Shown: one piece after another, positions 51,960-61,001 of the stretch | Numbering within the stretch: position 1 is the first letter of the stretch | Layout of the letters: every line of letters begins with the position of its first letter | From: Cerrena zonata | Lineage: Eukaryota > Basidiomycota > Agaricomycetes > Polyporales > Cerrenaceae | DNA: 64,000 bases | Direction of reading: 5' to 3' | Assembly: GCA_038087015.1 (NCBI GenBank) | Contig: JASBNA010000043.1 | Location: 327,760 to 391,759, forward strand | The notes under the pieces: generated by a model | What the model was told of the DNA's origin: nothing | Databases searched by the model: none | What the model saw: only the letters and a program-made list of their open reading frames with translations | Position numbers and translations under genes: made by a program

Positions 51960-52115
51960 AATCTGTTTCATTTCTTCAATAGCTGAAAGCGTTTGACTGT
52001 TTTTTTTTTTTTTTTTCTACTTTCCTCTTGTTTCCTAAAGAATAATATTCATTTAACTATGTACAACATTATAATATTAAAATATATAAACCAGAGTAAC
52101 TGTTTACTGTAATCC

Positions 52116-53018
52116 TCACTTACGACCATCAGCAACGGTGTTCAACAATAAAGTGTCGTTATCCAATAAGATTCTATTTGGAGATCTTGCTAAGATGGAA
52201 GCAATTTCTCTGGCAGTATCCAATCTTTTCAATTCAACATAATCTTTAGACTTCTTGATGGCTTCACCAACCAACTCTGCGGATTTGGCTTCACCAGCAG
52301 CTTTAACAACCAATTGTTGTTTTTCTTGTATAGCTTTATCAACAACAAAGGCAGCTCTTTGAGCATCTTGTTGAGCAATTTGTTTTGCTTCAACTGCTGC
52401 GCTAAATTCTGGAGAAAATGTCATATAAGTTAATGAAACATCATCTAATTCGATATTGAATTTAGCTGCACGACGAATCAAATTATCTTTAACTAATCTA
52501 GAAACTTTTTCTCTTTGAGTAATTAATTGGGATGCATTAAATTGTGCAATAACTGATTTTAAAACTTCATTAACAATGGATGGTAAAACTTTTTCATCAT
52601 AATCAGCACCTAAAGTACGGTAAATGGATGGTAATTGGAAAATATTTGGTTTAAATAAAACACGACAAGTAATATTAACCATTTGTAAATCTTTAGTACC
52701 AGTTAATGAAGCAACATTTCTAGGTTTAGCACGTACATCAAATACAATTGGTCTTTGGAACCACGGAACAAGAAAATGGGTCCCTTCATTATATATGGTT
52801 GGTTGAACCCCGTTAAAACGTGAATATATAATGGCTCTTTGACCACCATCAACATTAAATAAAGTATTTTGAGCAAAAAGGGCCAAACCTCCTAAGGCAA
52901 TTAACCCACCAAACCCGGCAAAAATCCCTCCTGGTGATGGTCCTCCAGCTGGTCTTGGGGCTTGTTGTGCTCTGCGTCTCAATTGTTCTGCTAACTGTTT
53001 CCACTGTTGATCACTCAT
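52116..53018 (-). CDS. PHB2: Prohibitin 2
   Basis: 300 aa. Prohibitin subunit forming ring complexes with Phb1 in the mitochondrial inner membrane. An N-terminal Arg-rich stretch (EQLRRRAQQAPRP) precedes the membrane anchor at about residues 29-52 (GGIFAGFGGLIALGGLALFAQ). The SPFH domain starts VDGGQRAIIYSRFNGV and includes RPIVFDVRAKPRNV. A coiled coil with EAKQIAQQDAQRAAFVVDKA follows, ending near LLLNTVADGRK. Phb2-specific features are the longer N-terminus and VDVR-like RAKPR sequence. Its promoter carries a perfect inverted pair of the CGCGACATT motif 119-146 bp upstream. Confidence 0.95.
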   Translation of the reverse strand: MSDQQWKQLAEQLRRRAQQAPRPAGGPSPGGIFAGFGGLIALGGLALFAQNTLFNVDGGQRAIIYSRFNGVQPTIYNEGTHFLVPWFQRPIVFDVRAKPRNVASLTGTKDLQMVNITCRVLFKPNIFQLPSIYRTLGADYDEKVLPSIVNEVLKSVIAQFNASQLITQREKVSRLVKDNLIRRAAKFNIELDDVSLTYMTFSPEFSAAVEAKQIAQQDAQRAAFVVDKAIQEKQQLVVKAAGEAKSAELVGEAIKKSKDYVELKRLDTAREIASILARSPNRILLDNDTLLLNTVADGRK

Positions 53019-53136
53019 TATGGCTTTTAGATAAGAATCACTTCAACAATTATCGTTGGGGTACTTATTATGGCTTTGAACTGAGTTAAGTTTGAAAAAA
53101 AAAAAAAAAAGTCGTTTGCCTCCCTAAAACAACAGA

Positions 53137-53164
53137 AATGTCGCGTGGTACGCTGCGCGACATT
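53137..53164. promoter_or_regulatory. Inverted pair AATGTCGCG/CGCGACATT in the PHB2 promoter
   Basis: Perfect 9-bp arms at 53137-53145 and 53156-53164, spacer TGGTACGCTG. The same nonamer lies upstream of KGD2 and pirin. Confidence 0.6.
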
Positions 53165-53214
53165 CTTACTGCAAAAATTAAATATCCATTAAGCTATACA
53201 AGTCTATATAAACA

Positions 53215-55104
53215 TCACGACGGAACACCTTCATAGTCATGGTCTTTATAGTATTCGTTGATCACGCGCTTCCAGTGCCTTTTACGGTTGGTCTGTACTG
53301 GATTAACCCTAAGAAATTTCTCAAGAAACCATAAAGATAGAATGAAAACGGCAACGATAAAACTTGGGGCAACAAGCTTAGCCAAAGTCAGCCTCGTGAT
53401 TGTTTTTTGGTAAGGACATTCAGCGTAGGGACCACCAGAAACGAAACAGTCGGTGACGGTAACGTCATTAACATCAATCCACACCGGATAACTAATATTC
53501 TTCTGATCGATGTAATGTAGTAGTGATAGCATCTCTATACTCAGTCTGGGAACACCAAAACTGTACTCTTCAGGGCAGGTACCCTTTTTGTAAGCTTCAA
53601 AATACTCCTTGTGCCTGTCTGCATTTATGAACCAATCATTGGGAGAGCTTTTGTGTTTGCAAGCATAATTATAAGAACCGTAACAATTAGCTAGTTTCCA
53701 ACCATCAGGGAATACTGCCACGCATTTATAAGCTCTTTGTCTTGGATCGCTGGGGTCATTAGTGTTGTCGGTATCATTCGAAGCAATGCTGCTGTTGCCA
53801 TCATCACTATAACCATAAAGTTTATCATCATTTTCTTCGTCACTATCGTAGTCACTGCTGTCCGTTGGTTGTCGTGGTTGATCAACAGCCCACGACCAAA
53901 AGACTAAGTCGGAAAAAGTATCAATTGTTCTGGCTAATTTCGAAGTATAATTACCTGGGGTATTAGACAAATCATACTTGGTGGAATTTAATATTGGCGA
54001 AAGTCCACATCTGACATAATCTGCAAAACTATCATTGGTAAATTCATGGTCATTATCATCAACGATGAATCTGGAATGTTGATTGAGAGCCAAGTCATCA
54101 AACTCATCAAGAGATGCATAGTCTGTCATTATACTATCACAAAAATCGGAAACACTCTGATTTTGAGTAGACACAAATACCGAGCTGAAGTCAGATATAT
54201 CCTTTCCATCACGAAAGAAAATATTTTTCCGGTCATTACTTGAAATATTATAAGTTCTGTTAGTCTTTTCCAACTCATTATTCATCACAATTGCTAAAGT
54301 ACGTTTATAATTAGAAAATAGGAAATTTTCTAGTGTAGGAAAGGTACCGTCAGTTGAGTTATAAAAATTGCTATCACCACTATCGCTTTCATCATCGCTT
54401 TGGTAAGCAGTGTTTTCATAATCCTTCAAATTAGTAGGAGTGTACAAGTAAGTACTTAAAGGACTGATAGTATCATTCAAAGAGGAATTCCCTAGTGAAA
54501 GATAATCGAAGGTTGAGATGTATATATAGAGCTATCTGGACGTGTCTTCTTGGAAGAATTCCCTTTAGGCTTTGCAATATCTTCATAAGAAATGGATTTC
54601 AAATTGAATAAAACTTGAATAATATTAACATCCATATTAGTATTTGTACGAGACAAATAGTCTTCAATGACATTCATCAAATGTTGTGTCGTCAAACCCG
54701 GCTGGCATTTGTATTTTCCACCCTTCCATATTACATCAACTGTGTCCAGCAAGTTGTTAGTAACATTTGATGGGAATGGTGCTGGACATAGTTGCCATTT
54801 TTCAACAAACTCATTCCAATATAAATCCACCATTATTGTTTGTATACTCAGACTCAACAACATCGATACCAGCGATAATGCCTCATGGTTATATCCTTCG
54901 TTCTCAAAAACTAACCGATTCAATGATACTCCGAAACGTAGTCAACTGATCTATCGGTATTGGCCTAGAAATATCTCTTTGAGATCGAACCGCAATCTCC
55001 TGTTGATCTGAGAGAAGCCAACCAGCTTCGGCATACGGGATATTAAATGCAATTAAAGCTAGTAGAAGAAGCTTTCTCATAAGGATTATAGCCCTCATTT
55101 CCAT
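53215..55104 (-). CDS. MTC6: Mtc6-type membrane protein, two frame breaks
   Basis: Single-pass secretory-pathway protein; Mtc6 was found in S. cerevisiae by a telomere-capping screen. ATG 55104 gives a signal peptide (MRKLLLLALIAFNIPYAEAG). The family motif LRSQRD is seen as VRSQRDISRPIPIDQL. The frame is lost at about 54938-54944 (one extra base), resumes RFGVSLNRLVFENEGYNHEA and IMVDLYWNEF, is lost again at about 54507-54514 (one missing base), and resumes DYLSLGNSSLNDT. A C-terminal TM (about 30 residues, LAKLVAPSFIVAVFILSLWF) and a short cytosolic tail follow, to the stop at 53215. The joined product is about 625 aa with many N-glycosylation sequons. Opposite-sign breaks suggest sequence error. 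Confidence 0.8.
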
Positions 55105-55277
55105 TTCATGATCTCTCCAGGTTTGTTTAGGTATTCATTCACTGGCTAAATTGTGTTTTTTTAGTGAGATGAAGCCAAAAAAATGTTTATTCGTTTTGTT
55201 TTGATCTCAAGCTCAAAGAATTATACATTCGCTTCGTGAGCCAAGTTCGAAGACCTTTCCAAGTAAAAGCTACTGTT

Positions 55278-57998
55278 ATGTCCTGCTCTCTTGAACACAC
55301 TAGGGAGTCAGTGGAGCGAATGCTATGCGGGTTGAACTCTCAGCAAAAGAAGGCGGTGACCTGCTCCTGCTAGTGGAAGGTTGCAAATTATCGCTGGTCC
55401 TGGTACTGGAAGACAACTGTGCTTATATCTAGAGTTGCATATCTTTTGCTTCACGAGGGAATATCTGCAAAAAAGATAGTGGTGACCACATTTACTAAAA
55501 AAGCGGCTAATGAAATGATAGAAAGGCTATCTGAACTTCTTCAAGGAACTGGCATAAACGCGTCTGATCTCATCATTGGGACGTTTCATAGTATATGCTT
55601 TAGGATTATCAAAACATACGGGCTGAAGATCCAAAAGGAAGACTACTCGATTGCAGACGAAAGGGATAGTAACTCAATTCTTCTGGAAGTGCTTCAAAAC
55701 CTTAATAGTAGAGACTTAGAGATGTTTTCGAGACTTCCCGATAAAGATGTTGATATCTTCAAATCAAGTAGAGAAGAGAAAAAGCATCACGGTTACGATG
55801 TGAAGAAAATCAAAAAGCATATATCCAAATTGAAGGCCCATGGGATAGTCTCCAAATCTTATAGTAGCAGTCCAGACTGTAATTTATTTCTTTCATGCAT
55901 TTACACAGAATATGAGGTTCGAATGAACCAAAATCGTTTGTTAGACTTCGACGACTGCTTATTATGCTGTCATTCTATAATCTCCAGGTTTCCTGTCCTT
56001 AATTTTGTTGAGCATGTGTTGGTCGATGAATTTCAAGACACTAACGAGATCCAACTCCAATTAATGTATGAATTTGCTCGTGGTCACCCTACTATAAAAA
56101 ACTGTCAAAATAATGTAACTATAGTCGGGGATCCAGATCAAAGTATTTATGGGTTTCGAGATGCTCAAGCTGTTAACTTTGAAAAAATGAAATCTACTTA
56201 TAAAGACTGCAAGACCATCTCGTTGATAGAGAATTATCGATCAACGTCTGAAATTTTGAATTTATCAGAATCGATTATGAGACAACAAAACAAAAGAGTC
56301 GTTAAGAATTTACAGTCACAGATGAAAGCCCATTTCCCAATCATTCATTCTAATATGAACTCTCCAGAGAATCAAGCTAGGTGGATAAGTTGTCAAATCA
56401 AGTATTTCATGGCTTTACCAAATTCAATTTTCAAATACAATGATATTTCTGTTTTGGTAAGAGCAGCCTACCAAACTAGAGTAATTGAAAATGAGTTTGT
56501 TAAAAATGGTATTCCGTATATGATGCTCAAAGGTAAGGCGTTCTGGGAGCGTAAAGAAGTAGCTGCGATTCTTGATTATTTAAGAGTCGTTGCAAGTCCT
56601 AATGATAGAATGGCATACTTAAGAACACTTGTATTCCCCAAAAAGAGTCTAGGAGAGAAGTCGATTGAAATCATCAATGAAAAACTCGAAAAGCTAATTA
56701 CAAATGACCTCCTCACTCAGCATCAGCTTCCAAATGCACCCAGACCAACGATTCATTTATTTTTGAAAACAGTAGCCTCTACTCTAAGCTTTAAGCTCCA
56801 GCTGGTTGTTAATAAGCATTTGAACTTCATAGAAAATTGCAGATCTATGTTGGAATCGCTCGATAAAACTTCCAATAATCATGATAGCACAACGACAAGA
56901 CTTGCTGGTGACTTATTTGATGAAATCTACGAAAAGTCGGGTCTCAAAGCTGAGTTTGGGACGGAAGAGGACCGAGAGTTGAACATTATGGAGGTGAAAC
57001 GACAATTTCTTGATTTTGAACCTCCCTCAATGGAAAGTGAATTGTCCACATATATTGGTGGTAATGAAGAAGAGAAGACTAAAAAAGACGAAAATATCTT
57101 ATCACAATTCATTGAAGCAATAGGATTATTCGAGAGCGATAATCAAACCGAATTGCAAAATGAGGAGAGCGCTGAAACCGACAAAGGAAAAGTTATCTTA
57201 TCTACAATTCATTGGGCCAAAGGTTTAGAGTGGCCGATTGTGTTTGTTCCTGGTTTATCAGAAGGTATCTTGCCTGCCAGTTTTGCCATGGGACCAGAAG
57301 ATGAAGAATCAATAAATGAGGAAAGAAGGTGTTTCTATGTAGCCACTTCGAGAGCTAAGAGTTTACTACTTCTTTCTTCATATTGTGAAGAATTCGGTAA
57401 ATGGGGCCGGAAACCAGTGTCAGAAGTTTCACGGTTTATCAAGGACTTCACTGGGAAAGAAAACTTTAGGCCCAACGCCATAAGCATATTCAAGGAAACC
57501 CCTTTAGTGGACCTTTATTCTATCATGAAAAAAGACTTACCTCTGTTTGACGTGACTACTTTAAACCAAAAATTCGAAAAATTGATTGATTCAATCGAGG
57601 AAACCGAAACTCAAGATGACATTACAGAGACCCACCAACCAACTACAGCAGGTTTCACCTCTGCCAAAACCAAAAAGGAAGAAGACACTCTTAACAGCAC
57701 TGAAGGAAAAGGCCCTAGCAACAAGTTCAAGAGACACAGACCCACGCCAAACATAGACTCATTTATCCGAAAAACTAGTACGGCCCCAGTCAGTGTGACG
57801 AAAAGCTCATCTACTGCATCAAATAAAGCCCCACCCTACATACCCTCACGTAAAGCACCTGTCTACATACCACATAGACCTCAAGTGAAGCCATCCACTT
57901 GCACCACCGGTTCGACAGCTTCCACTAAAAATAAAGCACCACCATATATTCCTGTTAGACGTGCCCCAGCTTATATTCCTCGGCGTAATCGTGGTTAG
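55278..57998 (+). CDS. SRS2: Srs2-type UvrD/Rep family DNA helicase, two compensating frame breaks
   Basis: Srs2 is the 3'-5' helicase that strips Rad51 from DNA. ATG 55278 begins MSCSLEHTRES, then LNSQQKKAVT (Q motif). An extra base at about 55360-55367 leads to TAG at 55371; in the +1 frame the DNA reads RLQIIAGPGTG (Walker A). A missing base at about 55408-55413 returns it to the first frame: TTVLISRVAYLLLHEGI. Further motifs are IVVTTFTKKAANEM (Ia), HVLVDEFQDTNEIQ (II), GDPDQSIYGFR (III), ENYRSTSEI (IV), STIHWAKGLEWP (V, Trp where Gly is usual) and VATSRAK (VI). The ~905-aa product is shorter than yeast Srs2 (1174). Its tail has four AP-x-YIP-x-R repeats. Divergent from MTC6 (173 bp). Confidence 0.85.
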
Positions 57999-59013
57999 CA
58001 CCAATATACTCGATTCATCACAATTTTGGCTAATGTAGATACCTACTCCCTTTCCAAGACCCTGTTTGGAATATTTTTCAAAGAGCTTCTGTGTCACCAA
58101 CTCTTTGCATTGACCGTATCTCCTCGGCTTCTATCCCGTCTCAACCTTACCGGGGGTGGCTCGTAGGCCAACAAAGCCTGGAAGTTTCATTTACCGGCTT
58201 GAGAGTGTCAAATAAGCTTTCGGGGCCATCTCTTCAACGTATTCTCGTAGAACTTCATTAGATGAAATTCGATAGTAAGGCAAAAGATGCTGCAAAAAAT
58301 CACTCGTTTGTCGTGTCTTTGTCAGAACTACTGAAAAACAAAAAAATCAAAATAAACAAAAGACGGTAACCACGCTTGTTTAGGACAAGATGCAAACATA
58401 ATTATCATAGTTTCATCAAAAGAAACTAACGGCACAGAAGACTATTAACAAGAGACGAGCTTCCTGCTGCAAGTATTACAAAAGTGTGATGTCGGTAAGG
58501 TGTGTTATACGTAGTGAATGAGCGAAGGATTAATTACCGCAAAATTTCAAAAAAAATCTTTGGCCATGTCTTCATGGGGTAGGAGCAGAGAGCAAGAAAG
58601 CTACACCTACTATACTAGAAAGACAGAAAGCATTTGAGAGAGCAAGCCAAAGGTGGCCAGTGAGCAATAAGAATCAGGGAAACAAAGAGTAGAAGTTCTG
58701 GAAGCTCTGTACTTAAAACTATATTGGGAAATGAATGGAAGAAACATAAGAATATGGCGTTTGATCCAATCTTGCATTATATTGTTTTCCTTTATTGTAA
58801 TTTCCAGAGGGATTCTTCTCTTGCTTTAAACTGGTTAAAGAAGTCATGGTGCATCTAATAAACAGCGTGAAATGTTATCTCTTGCATGAATCAATGAGTT
58901 CTCTTAATATTTTTTATAGAATTAGATCATTCTATTTCAAAGGCAAGCCAGCTGGTATTCACCTATTGCAAGTATTAAAAATTATATAATGCTTGGAGCC
59001 CCCAACGAAACGA
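57999..59013. other. 1-kb spacer SRS2 to small unknown gene
   Basis: AT-rich apart from a moderately GC-rich patch at 58110-58200. A 32-codon ATG frame at about 58731 encodes a hydrophobic peptide and is probably accidental. A 12-codon uORF (58989-59027) overlaps the next gene's start. No RNA gene is recognised. Confidence 0.45.
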
Positions 59014-59376
59014 ATGACGTTGTTTGAACCCGTAATTCAATATAATTCTAAAATGGTTTATTCCAAGTCAAGCTCACCAAAATTTACCGTATTCAGTGAT
59101 GATACTAAAAATAAAGACAAAACGGTTTCTAAATCATCGCCTAATTCACAAAAACATCATCAACCATGTAAAAATCATATAACCAAGACCCCTAAAACGA
59201 AAAAATCGACTAGAATAATAATAGCATCACCAACTGATAAATTATTCTCTCCGTGTCTGAAAAAATTGTCTATTCGTCATAAAAACGACAAGGTTTTGGA
59301 TCTCACCAGAGTTCGTAAATTAAGAGGCAACCTCTTAAAAGATTTGACTCAACTCAGTTTCGAACAAGACGTTTAA
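59014..59376 (+). CDS. Small basic protein of unknown function
   Basis: 120 aa from ATG 59014 (MTLFEPVIQYNSKMVYS). It is basic, Ser/Lys-rich, with several SP/TP sites (SSPKF, KTPKT, ASPTDKLFSP) and a C-terminal RKLRGNLLKDLTQL segment containing an RxxL pattern. CDK-like sites and possible degron-like RxxL would suit a cell-cycle regulator, but no family is recognised. The same frame extends upstream without an ATG (EPPTKR), while ATG 58989 in another frame forms a 12-codon uORF overlapping the start. So either the start is as given or a lost base hides an N-terminal extension. Confidence 0.55.
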   Translation: MTLFEPVIQYNSKMVYSKSSSPKFTVFSDDTKNKDKTVSKSSPNSQKHHQPCKNHITKTPKTKKSTRIIIASPTDKLFSPCLKKLSIRHKNDKVLDLTRVRKLRGNLLKDLTQLSFEQDV

Positions 59377-59689
59377 TGGTCTACAATAAAGATAATAAAA
59401 AAATGGGTTCATTAGTGAAATTGGTGAAAAAACCAACTTATATAAAGATGAAAAGTAGGGAGAAGTGAAAAGGGAAAGAATCTCTTTTTATACACATTTT
59501 TAGGTTTATTTGATCCTTAGTTTAGTTCATCTTCCCCTTTCAAGCTAAGAAAAGACTTCCAGCAAAAGCCCAATCGATGAATAGGAAGATGAAACAAGGA
59601 TAAAAAAGAAGAATTGAATAAGAAAAACACACAGCTTTAGAATTTTTTTTTTTTTCCTTTTTTAAAAAAAAGGTTCACTGAAACAACAC
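59377..59689. other. Convergent 3' region, unknown gene / RDI1
   Basis: About 310 bp with A- and T-rich runs (59645-59675) typical of terminators; nothing else is seen. Confidence 0.5.
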
Positions 59690-60310
59690 TTATTTAGTAA
59701 TGTTGAAACTCCATGGGAACGATAAATGAACGTTTTTATCATCATCGACGAATTTAGTGACTGCACTAAAGTTACCTCTAGCTAAAAGACCAGAAGGAGC
59801 TTCAACTTCAGTGAAAGTTCTTTCATAGTAAGGTTTATCCTTAGTATTTGGAGCATAAGATCCAAGAGGTTCTTCTAATTTTTCAACTCTAATACCAGAT
59901 TTCTTAACTGAATGCAAATATTTCAAACCAGTTATGATTTCGTGTTGAACTCTAAACTTAACTGATAATTGATAAATAGATTTTTCTTTAATATCAAATT
60001 TAATTTCTTTACCGGCAATTGTATTACCATTAGCATCTTCCAAATTAATAACAACTGGATCCAAGTTTTGATCTGGAAAATGTAAAGCCATCTCCACAAT
60101 AACAACCTTACGTGAATCACCAGCTTTCACTGGATAAGCATTAGCGTCGTCACTTAACCCAAGCGAAGCTTTCCATTTAGCCAAACTTTCATCTTCAGCA
60201 TCTAATTTGGTATATTCGGCAATAGTTTTCTTTTCACCAACGGTATACCCTTCAACGGCTTCAGGAACCAAATCATCATCATGGTGAGCGGCTGGATTAT
60301 TAGAAGACAT
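59690..60310 (-). CDS. RDI1: Rho GDP-dissociation inhibitor
   Basis: 206 aa. Rdi1 extracts prenylated Rho GTPases (Cdc42, Rho1) from membranes. The N-terminal regulatory arm includes VGEKKTIAEYTKLDAEDESLAKWKASLG, the GDI signature helix-turn. The immunoglobulin-like fold follows: VVIVEMALHF, LKYLHSVKKSGIRVEK, LGSYAPNTKDKPYYERTF, EAPSGLLARGNFSAVTKFVDDD, and the end LSFPWSFNITK. It matches family length and is complete, with strong codon bias. Confidence 0.96.
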   Translation of the reverse strand: MSSNNPAAHHDDDLVPEAVEGYTVGEKKTIAEYTKLDAEDESLAKWKASLGLSDDANAYPVKAGDSRKVVIVEMALHFPDQNLDPVVINLEDANGNTIAGKEIKFDIKEKSIYQLSVKFRVQHEIITGLKYLHSVKKSGIRVEKLEEPLGSYAPNTKDKPYYERTFTEVEAPSGLLARGNFSAVTKFVDDDKNVHLSFPWSFNITK

Positions 60311-61001
60311 CTTAAATTATATAGAATTAACTTTTAGTAGATCAAATAGAAAAAAAACAAAGACAAAAAAAGAGTAACGGTTTTTATTTCAAAAGGAAAA
60401 GAAGTTAAACGTTAGTTATATTTCGATCAATTGATTCAAATAGTGATGATCTTGTTCTTTTTGTTCAATATTATGATGATCAATAAGAAGAAAGAAGAGA
60501 ATATTCTTTCGTAATTGAAAACACACTAAGTCTACACGTCTATATTTTTTTCTTCACACGCCGTTTTCTCTCTCTTTTTTATTTTTGTTATTCGATTTTG
60601 CACAAAATTATGCTGCCTTTACAACCTTTGGGATCATTTCATTGATAGTTGTATTGTATCCAACTATTGAATGTAAGGGCTGAAGATAGACAGGCTGGAA
60701 AGCATGCTGGAAAGCAAGCTTTGAGAGCATGACTATGCCATGGCAAGTCAGTATGTAAAACAAAAAGCTCAAAAATGAAGGCAAAATGACAAAACAATTA
60801 GACGAGAAACACGATCGTTTATTGGACGCCAACAATCTAAGTTAACGATCATTAAGTCATAAATGAAAGGGTTATTTTCGTCTATCCAACGTCATTTGTT
60901 TTACGCTTGTATACCCTGAAAAATATTCGGTGATCTACAAGTAAAAGTGGAAAAAGATGTCAAGAAATATATTTTATATACAATGAAAACACTTCATGTT
61001 C
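60311..61001. other. Spacer RDI1-RBS1
   Basis: About 690 bp: the RDI1 promoter (proximal, with CT-rich tracts and two TGATGATC copies) and the RBS1 terminator. The ORF at 60608-60835 is not supported. Confidence 0.5.
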
